A DNA stretch of 64,000 nt from Janthinobacterium sp. UMAB-56. Lineage in GTDB: Bacteria; Pseudomonadota; Gammaproteobacteria; Burkholderiales; Burkholderiaceae_D. This document shows, piece after piece, positions 29,549 to 37,757 of this stretch. A model generated the notes under the pieces. That model was not told the origin of the DNA, searched no databases, and worked only from the letters and a program-made list of their open reading frames with translations. Position 1 is the stretch's first letter, and each line of letters starts with the position of its first letter. The stretch spans positions 39,910-103,909 of the forward strand of contig NZ_LT607662.1 in NCBI RefSeq assembly GCF_900095265.1, written 5' to 3'. Position numbers and translations under genes: made by a program.

Positions 29549-30535
29549 ATGGACCTGAGTACCCACGCCGCCGTCGTCAATTGCGAAGCCTATCGCGATG
29601 GCAGGAAGATCGCCCACTTCGACATCGACAAGGTGGGCGATTTCCTCGGCGACGCCGATTGTTTCGTGTGGATCGGCCTGGCCAGCCCCGACGTCACGGC
29701 CATGCAGGCGCTGCAATCGGCCTTCGGCTTGCACGAACTGGCCGTCGAAGATGCGCAGGGGGCGCACGAGCGCCCCAAGCTGGAAGAGTATGGCGACACC
29801 CTGTTCATGGTGATGCACACGGCCACCCTGGACGGCGACGCCATCGTCTACGGCGAAACCCACGTCTTTCTCGGCCCCCGCTTCATCATCACGGTGCGCC
29901 ACGGCGCCTCGGCCGGCTATGCTAAGTTGCGTGAGCGCAAGGAAAGCGTGCCCGAGAAACTGTCCAGCGGCCCCGGCTACGTGTTGTATTCCATCATCGA
30001 CTTCATCGTCGACCAGTACCAGCCCTGCATCGACCATTTGCAGTCCCGCTTCCAGCATTATGAGCTGCAACTGTTCAAGCCCAGTCTCTCCGAAGACAAG
30101 CTGCAGGATTTCTACCAGCTCAAGACAGAGCTGCTGAAGCTCGACGCGGCTGTCAATCCCCTGCATGACATTTGCACCCAGCTGATCCGTTTCCATGGCG
30201 ATATCGTGCCCAAGGAAAACCGCATCTACTACCGCGACATTCTCGATCACGTCAAACGGGTCACGCACACGGCGGGGCAGATGCGCGAACTGGTCAATTC
30301 GGCCATGCAGGTGGCGCTGGGGCAGATTTCGATCCGCCAGAACGAGGTGGTCAAGCGCTTGGCAGCCTGGGCCGCCATCCTGGCCGTGCCCACCATGGTA
30401 TTCAGCCTGTACGGCATGAACTTCGAATTCATGCCGGAACTGAAGTGGCGCGGCAGCTATCCTGCCGTGATCGTTGTCATTATCGCCGGCTGTTACTGGC
30501 TGCACCGGCGCCTGAAGCGCGAGGGCTGGCTGTAG
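29549..30535 (+). CDS. corA: CorA-family magnesium/cobalt transporter
   Basis: The 328-residue protein has a large N-terminal cytoplasmic domain, a long helical stalk (about 165-265) and two C-terminal transmembrane helices. The CorA signature YGMNFEF lies after the first helix (AWAAILAVPTMVFSLYGMNF). Family members form pentameric channels for Mg2+ and sometimes Co2+ or Ni2+; the ZntB branch exports Zn2+ and has a similar motif. The ATG at 29549 is preferred over an upstream in-frame start at 29486, which would add residues without family resemblance. It is convergent with the cytochrome b561 gene. Confidence 0.9.
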   Translation: MDLSTHAAVVNCEAYRDGRKIAHFDIDKVGDFLGDADCFVWIGLASPDVTAMQALQSAFGLHELAVEDAQGAHERPKLEEYGDTLFMVMHTATLDGDAIVYGETHVFLGPRFIITVRHGASAGYAKLRERKESVPEKLSSGPGYVLYSIIDFIVDQYQPCIDHLQSRFQHYELQLFKPSLSEDKLQDFYQLKTELLKLDAAVNPLHDICTQLIRFHGDIVPKENRIYYRDILDHVKRVTHTAGQMRELVNSAMQVALGQISIRQNEVVKRLAAWAAILAVPTMVFSLYGMNFEFMPELKWRGSYPAVIVVIIAGCYWLHRRLKREGWL

Positions 30536-30561
30536 CCGGCAGGCCCGCTGCGCGCTACAGC
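30529..30561. terminator. Hairpin between convergent corA and cytochrome b561 genes
   Basis: Perfect 8-bp arms GCTGTAGC (30529-30536) and GCTACAGC (30554-30561) enclose an inner 4-bp stem GCAG/CTGC with a 5-nt loop, separated by a 2x2 internal mismatch. It overlaps the 3' ends of both genes. There is no T-run on either side, so it is either a weak bidirectional terminator or an mRNA 3'-end stabiliser. Confidence 0.5.
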
Positions 30562-31097
30562 ATGCGCTGCAAGACGTCGTCCTTGTCCAGCAACAGATGC
30601 TTGAGGCCCGCCAGCACATGCAGCACGATCAGGCCGGCCAGGGTCCAGGCGCCCAGTTCATGCAGGCCGAAGCACTGTTCGGCCAGCGCATGGTTGGGCG
30701 CAAACCAGCGCGGCAGGGCCAGGCCGAAGAAGGCCACGCCGCTCTTGCTCAGCAGCGCCCCCGCCAGGCCTGCGGCAGGCACCAGCAGCATGCCCGCGTA
30801 CAGCAGGGCGTGGCCCAGGCGTGACAGGCGTGCTTGCCACGGCGCCACGGACGCCGGCAGGCTTGCCGGCCTGTGGCCCAGGCGCCAGGCGGCGCGCGCG
30901 GCGAGCAGCAGCAGGAGCAGCAGGCCCAGCGATTTATGCAGATTGAAGTAGACCTCGCTGCCAGGATCGTCTTCCACCTCCATCATGTACCAGCCCAGGG
31001 CCAGCATGGCGGGGATCAGCACGGCCATCAGCCAGTGCAGAATGCGGGCAGGGGCTGCATAGCGCCAGCCTTGCGTCGTTAATTTCTCGGTGTACAT
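30555..31097 (-). CDS. Cytochrome b561-type di-haem membrane protein
   Basis: The 180-residue protein has four transmembrane helices. Conserved histidines occur in RILHWLMAV, NLHKSLG, FGLHELGAW and VLHVLAGLKH, as in bacterial CybB-type b561 proteins that bind two b haems and pass electrons from quinol. Some family members oxidise superoxide to oxygen. It starts with ATG at 31097. The TolC gene lies upstream on the same strand with about 50 bp between, so it might be read through from the metal-efflux operon, though nothing else ties it to metal export. Confidence 0.9.
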   Translation of the reverse strand: MYTEKLTTQGWRYAAPARILHWLMAVLIPAMLALGWYMMEVEDDPGSEVYFNLHKSLGLLLLLLLAARAAWRLGHRPASLPASVAPWQARLSRLGHALLYAGMLLVPAAGLAGALLSKSGVAFFGLALPRWFAPNHALAEQCFGLHELGAWTLAGLIVLHVLAGLKHLLLDKDDVLQRML

Positions 31098-31146
31098 GGT
31101 GTTTCCTTCTCGGTGAGTCGCGTGGATGTATCGTGTAGGCGCCGTA

Positions 31147-32373
31147 TCAGTCGATGGACCAGATGGCGTGCGCGTCGAGCTGCAGGCGCGCCTGGGCCGT
31201 CAACGCCTCGATCTGGGCCGTCTGTGCCGTCAGCGCCGCGTCCAGCGCCTGCCGCCTGCCGGCCAGCGCTGCGGCCAGTGTGCACTCTCCCGCCTGGTAA
31301 GCGCGCTGCATCAGGTCCGCCTGGCGGGCGGTTTGTTGTTGTACCTCTTGCAATGTAGACCATATCTCGCGGCTGCGCACCTTGTCATTCGCGGCGCGCC
31401 TGGCCGCCAGGGCGATGCGCAGCTGCGTCTGCGCCACCCGCTCGCTCGCCATCGACGCCTTGATGGCTGCCGCCGACCTGTCGGCCGCCCGTCCGGCGCC
31501 GGGCAGGGGAAAGGACAGGCTGACGCCGAAGACCCGTTCCTGGCCGTCGCGCTCGCGCGCGGTGCGCAGTGCCAGCGTCGGGTCGGGCATGGTGTCGCTG
31601 GCCAGCCGGCTGGCGCGCATGGCGTACAGCTGCGCTTCAGCCTGGGCCAGTTGCAGTTCGTGATTGTCGTGCTCGATGCGCTCGGTCCAGACCGATACCT
31701 CCTCGCCGCCGTCCTGCGGCACGGGCAGCGCATCGGCCTGCGGACGCGGCAAGCCGGGGTAGCTGATGGCCAGCAGCGTGAGCGTTTGCTCGCTGCGCTG
31801 GCGTGCCTGTTGCAGCAGGGCCAGCACGCGGCGCTGTTCCGTGTCGGCTTGCAGCAAGTCGAGCGCGGCGCCATCGCCGGCCTGCACGCGGCGCGCGGCA
31901 ATCGACTGCAAGCGCTGCGTGACGGCCAGTTGTTCTTCCAGCCGCGCTACGCTGGCCAGCTCGCGCAGCGCGTCGAACCAGTCGCGCAGCAGGGCGCGCC
32001 CCGCCTCATGCCAGGCATCGGCATGCAGCGCGCGCGCCACGGCCAGGCCTTGCTCGCCCAGCGCCTGGTCTTGGCTGGCCTTGCCGAACCAGCGCAGGGG
32101 CCGCTCCAGCGCCACTTCCTGTTCCCGATAGCGTTCCGCGCCGGGGGCCGTGCGCCGGCTGGCGCCCGCGCGCACCGTCCATTCATAGGGGCCGGCAGCC
32201 AGCTTGTCGCGCTCCGCGCCGGCCAGTTGCGTATTCAGCACCCCCTGGCGCAGTGCGGGCAGGCTGGCCAGCACGCGCCGCACCTCGGCCTCGGGCGGCA
32301 GGGCCGATGGGGCGGCAGGCGCCGCCTGGGCCCCTGCCGCAAGGAGCAGCAATGCCATGGCGCGCGCCTTCAT
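31147..32373 (-). CDS. TolC/CzcC-family outer-membrane efflux protein
   Basis: The 408-residue protein has a signal peptide (KARAMALLLLAAGAQAAPA) followed by the two long helical repeats of outer-membrane efflux channels, for example RLQSIAARRVQAGDGAALDL and the paired ALTAQTAQIEALTAQARL. It should complete the RND pump by forming the outer-membrane duct. The ATG at 32373 overlaps the stop of the upstream DUF3240 gene (ATGA); a GTG at 32391 is a poorer alternative. It is the last gene of the adaptor, pump, DUF3240, channel operon. Confidence 0.87.
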   Translation of the reverse strand: MKARAMALLLLAAGAQAAPAAPSALPPEAEVRRVLASLPALRQGVLNTQLAGAERDKLAAGPYEWTVRAGASRRTAPGAERYREQEVALERPLRWFGKASQDQALGEQGLAVARALHADAWHEAGRALLRDWFDALRELASVARLEEQLAVTQRLQSIAARRVQAGDGAALDLLQADTEQRRVLALLQQARQRSEQTLTLLAISYPGLPRPQADALPVPQDGGEEVSVWTERIEHDNHELQLAQAEAQLYAMRASRLASDTMPDPTLALRTARERDGQERVFGVSLSFPLPGAGRAADRSAAAIKASMASERVAQTQLRIALAARRAANDKVRSREIWSTLQEVQQQTARQADLMQRAYQAGECTLAAALAGRRQALDAALTAQTAQIEALTAQARLQLDAHAIWSID

Positions 32374-32696
32374 GCCAGCCTCCCGTGGCACAGCACGGGG
32401 CTGATCCAGTAGGCGATGTCGGGCTTGGGCAGCTGTGCCGCCAGCGCCTGCACGAGCAGGCGCAAGTCGGCGTCGATGCCGGCGATCAGGACCAGTTTGC
32501 GCCGCCCCCGTCCGCGTACTTGTTCCAGGCTGGAGGGGTAGGCGGCGCCTGGCCCCATGCCTTGCGCCTCAAGCACGGAAAACCCGGCCGCCCAGGTCGG
32601 GTGCAGCAGCAGGAAATCGAGCACGTCCTCTTCGAGGGCGACGGGGATGGCCAGCGTCAGCATGGCGTCGCAGGGGGAAAGGTCAGGGTGCTGCAT
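32370..32696 (-). CDS. DUF3240 family protein of a metal-efflux operon
   Basis: The 108-residue soluble protein fits DUF3240, a small ferredoxin-like-fold family often found beside heavy-metal RND pumps (LTLAIPVALEEDVLDFLLLH, then RRKLVLIAGIDADLRLLVQA). The fold resembles PII-like or CutA-like small regulators, so a metal-sensing or pump-modulating role is possible but unproven. It overlaps the pump gene by 14 bp and the TolC gene by 4 bp, so the three are translated in concert. No cysteine-rich metal site is visible; the single His-Pro and Cys-His pairs near the ends are the only candidates. Confidence 0.75.
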   Translation of the reverse strand: MQHPDLSPCDAMLTLAIPVALEEDVLDFLLLHPTWAAGFSVLEAQGMGPGAAYPSSLEQVRGRGRRKLVLIAGIDADLRLLVQALAAQLPKPDIAYWISPVLCHGRLA

Positions 32697-35600
32697 GAAT
32701 GGCTCCAGTCAAAGGTGGGGTAAGGGCGGCGGGGCGCGCCACGCCGTAACGGCGGAACAGCAGGGGCAGCAGCACCAGGGTCAGCACGGTGGCGCTGAGC
32801 AGGCCGCCGATGACGACGATGGCCAGCGGCTTCTGTATTTCCGAGCCGGGCCCCGTGGCCAGCAGCAGCGGCACCAGGCCCAGGCCGGTGATGCAGGCCG
32901 TCATCATGACGGGACGAAAACGCCGTACGGCGCCTTGCAGCACCAGTGCACCGATGGCCGCGCCGCGCGCATGCAGGTCGTTGAAACAGGTGATCATCAC
33001 CAGGCCATTGAGCACGGCGATGCCCATCAGTGCGATGAAGCCTACCGAGGCGGGCACCGACAGGTATTGGCCCGTCAGGGCCAGCGCATACACGCCGCCC
33101 GTCAGCGCGAACGGGATGTTGACCAGAACCAGCAGGGTTTGGCGGATGCTGCGCAAGGTACAGAACAGCAGCAGGAAGATCAGTGCCAGCGCGACGGGCA
33201 CGACCAGTGCCAGGCGGGCTGCCGCGCGCTGTTGGTTCTCGAACTGGCCGCCCCAGGCGATGCGGTAGCCGGGAGGCAGCGGCACCTGCTGCGCCACCAG
33301 GGCCTTCGCTTCGTCGACGAAGCCGACCAGGTCGCGGCCACGTACATTGGCGCGCACCACTACCAGGCGCGCCGCGTTTTCCCGTTCCACCTTGACCGGG
33401 CCGTCGACCGTGCGCAGGCTGGCCACCTGGCTCAGGGCGATGGCGGGAGCGTCGCTCATGGGCAGGCGCAACTGGCGAAACAGCTCGGCCGACAGCTGCA
33501 GCTGATCGCCGCCGCGCAGCAGCAGGGGCAGCCGCTTGCCGCCCTCGATGACGATGCCCGCCTGGCGGCCTTCGATGAGGGTGCGCAGATCGCCCTGGAT
33601 CTGCTCCACGGAGAGGCCCAGGCGGGCCGCTGCCGCACGGTCGATATCGACTTGCAGGTATTGCACGCCCGAGTTTTGCGTCGTCAGCACATCTTCGCTG
33701 CCGGCCAGCGTCTGCAACTGGGCCACGATGCGCGCCGCCAGCGCGCCCAGTGCCTTGCTATCCGGGCCATAGATCTTGACGGCCACGTCGCCGCGCACGC
33801 CGGACAGCATTTCCGAGGTGCGCATCTCGATGGGCTGGGTAAAGCTGATATTGACGCCTGGAAAGCTCGCCGTGGCCGCGCGCAGGGCATCGACCAGCAC
33901 TTCCTTGTCCGTGCTGCGCCATTGTGCGCGCGGCTTGAGCACGAGGAAGGAGTCCGTTTCATTCAAGCCCATGGGATCGAGTCCCAGCTCATCGGACCCC
34001 AGGCGGGCCACGATGCGCTGCACCTCGGGCACCTGTTCCAGGATGCGGCGCTGAATGGCCTGGTCCAGGCGCGCCGATTCCTGCAGGTTCACGGAAGGCA
34101 GTTTCTCGATCTGCATGATGATGTCGCCTTCATCCAGCGTGGGCATGAACGATTTGCCCACGTGCAGGAATACCCCGGCCGCCAGCAGCAGGGCCGCCAC
34201 GGCCACGCCGCCGACCAGGCGTTCGCGGCCCAGGGCGCGGGTCAGCAGGGCCAGGTAGGCCGCTTCCATCTTTTGCACCAGGCGCGGCGGCCCCGCGTGG
34301 CGCTCGGACAGCAGCAGCGAGGCCAGCACGGGAATGACGGTCAGCGACAGCAGCAGCGAGGCGGCCAGCGCGAAGAGGATGGTCAGCGCCACGGGGGCGA
34401 ACAGCTTGCCCTCGAGGCCCTGCAGGGTCAGCAGGGGCAGGAAGACGATCATGATCACCAGCATGCCGGCGCTGACGGGCAGGGCCACTTCGCGCACGGC
34501 GCGGTAGATGCGGTGCAGGCGCGGTACGCCCGGCTGGGCGTGGGCGCCATGGGCCTCGATATTTTCCACCACCACGACGGCCGCGTCGACCAGCATGCCG
34601 ATGGCGATGGCCAGGCCCCCCAGCGACATCAGGTTGGCGCTCAGGCCATACGACTGCATCAGCAGGAAGGTGCCCAGCGCCGCCAGCGGCAGGATGCAGG
34701 CGACTACCAGCGCCGAGCGCAGGTTGCCCAGGAAAACATAGAGAAGCACGATCACCAGCACGGTGGCTTCGGCCAGCGCGCCCGTGACGCTGGCCACGGC
34801 CCGCTCCACCAGCTTGCCGCGGTCGTAGAAGGTGCTGATGCGGGTACCCTTTGGCAGGCTGGGGCCCAGCGCGTCGAGGCGCGCGCGCACCTGCTGCACC
34901 ACTTGCTGCGCATTCGCGCCGCGCATGGCCAGCACCAGCGCCTGCACGGTTTCGCCGCGCCCGTCCTGGGTGACGGCACCGTAGCGTGTCAGCTGGCCGA
35001 TGCGCACCGTGGCCACCTGGCCCACGTTCACCGCCATGTCGCCGCGACGCGCAATGCCGATGGCGCGCACGTCGGCCAGCGTGCGGATGCCAGCGTCGCT
35101 GCGGATCAGCAGCGCCTCTTCGCCGCTGCCCAGGCGGCCCGCGCCATCGCTGCGGTTGTTCGCTTCCAGCGCTTGCTGCAGCTGTGCCAGCGACAGGCCG
35201 CGCGCGGCCAGGGCGGCCAGGTCGGGCACCACCTCGAAGCTGCGCACCATGCCGCCCAGCGAATTGACGTCGGCCACGCCGGCGATGTTGCGCAGCTGGG
35301 GGCGTATGGTCCATTCGAGCAGCGTGCGTTTTTCCATCAGGCTCAAGGGCCCCTCGATGGTGAACATGAAGATTTCACCCAGCGGCGTGGTGATCGGCGC
35401 CAGGCCGCCGCTGACGGAGGCCGGCAAATCTTTCAGCACGTTCGCCAGCCGTTCACTCACTTGCTGGCGGGCCCAGAAAACGTCCGTGCCTTCCTGGAAG
35501 TCCAGCGTGATGTCGGCGATCGCGTATTTGGACTGCGAGCGCAGCACGGCCTGGCGCGGTATGCCCAGCAGTTCCTGCTCGATGGGGGCGACGATGCGCG

Positions 35601-35787
35601 CCTCGACTTCTTCCGGCGTCATGCCGGGCGCCTTCAGGATCAGCTTGACCTGGGTGCCGGAGACATCGGGAAAAGCGTCGATGGGCAGCGCGCGGAAGGC
35701 TTGTACGCCGGCCGCTGCCATCAGCGCGGCCAGCACCAGCACCAGCAGGCGCTGCGACAGCGACAGGGCGATCAGACGGGCCAGCAT
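32683..35787 (-). CDS. Heavy-metal efflux RND pump (CzcA/CusA family)
   Basis: The 1,034-residue inner-membrane RND transporter has the usual twelve helices and two large periplasmic loops. The N-terminus reads LIALSLSQRLLVLVLAALM, followed by ALPIDAFPDVSGTQVKL, typical of the HME subfamily. Helix 4 reads GLAIAIGMLVDAAVVVVEN: D401 and E408 match CzcA Asp408 and Glu415, while the CzcA Asp402 equivalent is Ala395, as in CusA-type Cu/Ag pumps. The substrate class is therefore closer to CusA or other single-Asp pumps than to classical CzcA Zn/Co/Cd pumps. The start at 35787 shares a base with the stop of the adaptor gene (TGATG). Confidence 0.93.
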   Translation of the reverse strand: MLARLIALSLSQRLLVLVLAALMAAAGVQAFRALPIDAFPDVSGTQVKLILKAPGMTPEEVEARIVAPIEQELLGIPRQAVLRSQSKYAIADITLDFQEGTDVFWARQQVSERLANVLKDLPASVSGGLAPITTPLGEIFMFTIEGPLSLMEKRTLLEWTIRPQLRNIAGVADVNSLGGMVRSFEVVPDLAALAARGLSLAQLQQALEANNRSDGAGRLGSGEEALLIRSDAGIRTLADVRAIGIARRGDMAVNVGQVATVRIGQLTRYGAVTQDGRGETVQALVLAMRGANAQQVVQQVRARLDALGPSLPKGTRISTFYDRGKLVERAVASVTGALAEATVLVIVLLYVFLGNLRSALVVACILPLAALGTFLLMQSYGLSANLMSLGGLAIAIGMLVDAAVVVVENIEAHGAHAQPGVPRLHRIYRAVREVALPVSAGMLVIMIVFLPLLTLQGLEGKLFAPVALTILFALAASLLLSLTVIPVLASLLLSERHAGPPRLVQKMEAAYLALLTRALGRERLVGGVAVAALLLAAGVFLHVGKSFMPTLDEGDIIMQIEKLPSVNLQESARLDQAIQRRILEQVPEVQRIVARLGSDELGLDPMGLNETDSFLVLKPRAQWRSTDKEVLVDALRAATASFPGVNISFTQPIEMRTSEMLSGVRGDVAVKIYGPDSKALGALAARIVAQLQTLAGSEDVLTTQNSGVQYLQVDIDRAAAARLGLSVEQIQGDLRTLIEGRQAGIVIEGGKRLPLLLRGGDQLQLSAELFRQLRLPMSDAPAIALSQVASLRTVDGPVKVERENAARLVVVRANVRGRDLVGFVDEAKALVAQQVPLPPGYRIAWGGQFENQQRAAARLALVVPVALALIFLLLFCTLRSIRQTLLVLVNIPFALTGGVYALALTGQYLSVPASVGFIALMGIAVLNGLVMITCFNDLHARGAAIGALVLQGAVRRFRPVMMTACITGLGLVPLLLATGPGSEIQKPLAIVVIGGLLSATVLTLVLLPLLFRRYGVARPAALTPPLTGAIHAAP

Positions 35788-36959
35788 CACTTGCCTCCCT
35801 GGGCGGGCGTGGCCGCTGCCGGTCCCAGGCCGCTCCAGCTGCCCTTGAGGGCGGCCAGGCCGCGCACGGCCACGGCATCGCCTGCGGCCAGCGCGCCGCG
35901 CACCCAGACCATGCCGCCGCCGGCCGGCGTGGCTTGCACGGGCGTGGCCACGAAGCCCCTGGCGTTGGCGACAAAAACATAGTCTTGCCGCGCCTCGCCC
36001 GTGCCGCGCACCAGCGCTGCGGCCGGCACGGCCACGCCGTCCGCCGCTTGTGCCTGGCGCAGCAATCGCGCTTCGACAAAGGCGTTCACTTTCAGGCACG
36101 GCGCCTGGCCCACTTGCTGTGCGCGCAGCTGCGCGCTTTGCGTGGCCGCGTCGACGACGGGCGAGATGGCCGTCACGCGCAGCTTGGCGCAGCCATCCAC
36201 CTGCAGCAGGTCGCCCACGCGCAGCAGCGGCAATTGCGCGCGCGTCGCCTGCAACTGTACCCACAGGGGCGCGCTGGCGGCCATGCGTGCCAGCAGCGCG
36301 CCCGCCTCGACGTGCTGCCCGGCCTCGACCGGCAAGGTCAGCACGGTGCCGGCCCGGCTGGCGCGCACCGTGAGCAGTGGCGACAGCGTGCGTTGCTCGC
36401 GCAGGCGCCGCAGCGCCACGCCATCGAGGCCGGCGCTGCGCAGCGCCTGTTCGCGTTCGCTGGCAGCCAGCGTGGCCAGTTGCGCCGCATCGCGGCTCTC
36501 ATCGAGACGCGCGCGGGCGATGATGCCGTCGCCGTACAGCCCTTCGTCACGCGCCAGCCTGGCGTGGGCCAGCCGCGCCGCGCTGGTCTTTTCCAGGTAG
36601 GCGCGCTGCCACTCCAGCCAGCCCTGGCTGTACAGGGTCAGCAGCGGCATGCCGGCGCGCACCTGCTGCAGTGGCGTCACGTGCACCTGCTGCACCACGC
36701 CGTCCAGCACGGCGCTGGACACGGCGCCCGCACCGGGCGGCGCCACCACGGTGCCGGACAGGTACTGGTCGTTGCCGGCAGGCGCGTCCTGGGCGGCCAG
36801 CGTCGCGACGGCCGGCGCGGTGGCGATGCCGGCACGGCTGATTTGCTGCGAACTCAGCAGCAGTTGCTGCGGCGCGGCAGCCGACAGCAGCGGCCAGCCG
36901 AGCAGGGCCAGTATTGTCCAGCGAGGCTGGCAGCGGTTAAGATGGGAGTAAGCGGGCAT
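35787..36959 (-). CDS. RND efflux periplasmic adaptor (CzcB/CusB-type)
   Basis: The 390-residue membrane-fusion protein has a signal segment (ILALLGWPLLSAAAPQ), a lipoyl/barrel-sandwich half (SGTVVAPPGAGAVSSAVLDG), a long alpha-hairpin (about 110-185), the second lipoyl half (SRAGTVLTLPVEAGQHVEAG), and beta-barrel and membrane-proximal domains. It links the pump to the TolC channel and may present metal to it. It is the first gene of the operon and diverges from the two-component genes at 37071 over a 111-bp intergenic region holding a PmrA-like box. Confidence 0.88.
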   Translation of the reverse strand: MPAYSHLNRCQPRWTILALLGWPLLSAAAPQQLLLSSQQISRAGIATAPAVATLAAQDAPAGNDQYLSGTVVAPPGAGAVSSAVLDGVVQQVHVTPLQQVRAGMPLLTLYSQGWLEWQRAYLEKTSAARLAHARLARDEGLYGDGIIARARLDESRDAAQLATLAASEREQALRSAGLDGVALRRLREQRTLSPLLTVRASRAGTVLTLPVEAGQHVEAGALLARMAASAPLWVQLQATRAQLPLLRVGDLLQVDGCAKLRVTAISPVVDAATQSAQLRAQQVGQAPCLKVNAFVEARLLRQAQAADGVAVPAAALVRGTGEARQDYVFVANARGFVATPVQATPAGGGMVWVRGALAAGDAVAVRGLAALKGSWSGLGPAAATPAQGGK

Positions 36960-37005
36960 GGGAGGCGGCCGGAAGTGGAAGATGGATGGATGGTCGCCAG
37001 CAGAT

Positions 37006-37022
37006 GTTAAGAAGTTCTTAAT
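37006..37022 (+). promoter_or_regulatory. PmrA/QseB-like response-regulator box between efflux and two-component operons
   Basis: GTTAAG (37006-37011), five bases, CTTAAT (37017-37022) gives TTAA units with an 11-bp period, close to the CTTAAT-N5-CTTAAT form known for PmrA/BasR-type OmpR-family regulators. The same stretch is a perfect inverted repeat, TTAAGAA-G-TTCTTAA (37007-37021). It lies 47 bp from the adaptor gene start and 49 bp from the response-regulator start, suiting divergent control by the adjacent regulator. The match is by eye. Confidence 0.6.
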
Positions 37023-37070
37023 GTCCGGCGCCTACGCTGCGAGCATCAAATTCGGACAGGACAAGCCACG

Positions 37071-37757
37071 ATGCGTATATTGCTGATAGAAGACGACCCC
37101 CAACTGGGGCGCGCCACGCAGATGGGGCTGGAGCAGGCCGGCTATGCGGTCGACTGGGTGCAGTCGGCCGAAAGCGCGCACACGGCCGTGCGCCTGCACC
37201 GCTATGGCTGTTTGTTGCTCGACCTGGGCTTGCCGGGCGAGGATGGCATGCAGGCGCTGGCGACCTTGCGCCGCACCGGCTATGACGGGGCGATCCTGAT
37301 CGTCACGGCGCGCGACCAGATCATCGACCGGGTCGCCGGCCTGGACGCGGGCGCGGACGATTTCATCATCAAGCCCTTCGACCTCGATGAACTGGCGGCG
37401 CGCATGCGCAGCGCCTGCCGCCGCGCAGCCGGGCGCACGCGCGAAGAACTCGTGCATGGCGACATCGTCATCGATGTCGCCGCGCGCCAGGTGCATCAGG
37501 CGGGCGTGGCCGTGCCCTTGACGGGCAAGGAATTCAGCATCCTGCTGATGCTCGTCGAGCAGCGCGGGCGCATACTGAGCCGCGTGCAGCTGGAAGAGGG
37601 CGTCTACAGCTGGGGTGAGGAAGTCGACAGCAACGCGCTGCAGGTGCATATCCACCATCTGCGGCGCAAGCTGGGCAAGGCGCTGATCCGCACCGTGCAT
37701 GCCATCGGCTACAGCATCGACAGGCCAGACACGCCCGAAACGCAGGCGCGCGCATGA
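37071..37757 (+). CDS. OmpR-family response regulator (QseB/PmrA-like)
   Basis: The 228-residue protein has a receiver (1-115: acidic pocket EDD at 7-9, phospho-Asp in LLLDLGLPGEDG at about 51, Lys in IIKPFD) and an OmpR winged-helix DNA-binding domain (about 130-220: LTGKEFSILLMLVEQRGRILS, then NALQVHIHHLRRKLG). GGACAGGA lies about 10 bp before the ATG. The sensor kinase follows with an ATGA overlap. It most likely binds the direct-repeat box at 37006-37022 and controls the metal-efflux operon and itself. Confidence 0.92.
   Translation: MRILLIEDDPQLGRATQMGLEQAGYAVDWVQSAESAHTAVRLHRYGCLLLDLGLPGEDGMQALATLRRTGYDGAILIVTARDQIIDRVAGLDAGADDFIIKPFDLDELAARMRSACRRAAGRTREELVHGDIVIDVAARQVHQAGVAVPLTGKEFSILLMLVEQRGRILSRVQLEEGVYSWGEEVDSNALQVHIHHLRRKLGKALIRTVHAIGYSIDRPDTPETQARA

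Noticed and set aside
32557-35982. A 1,141-codon plus-strand open frame opposite the RND pump gene
   Set aside because: The translation is low in hydrophobic order and very rich in Gln, His and Ala, while the minus strand encodes a textbook RND pump. It is a shadow frame.
35788-36264. Upstream in-frame extension of the RND pump into the adaptor gene
   Set aside because: The pump N-terminus at 35787 matches the family (a membrane helix directly after the start), and the extension reads as low-complexity shadow of the adaptor gene.
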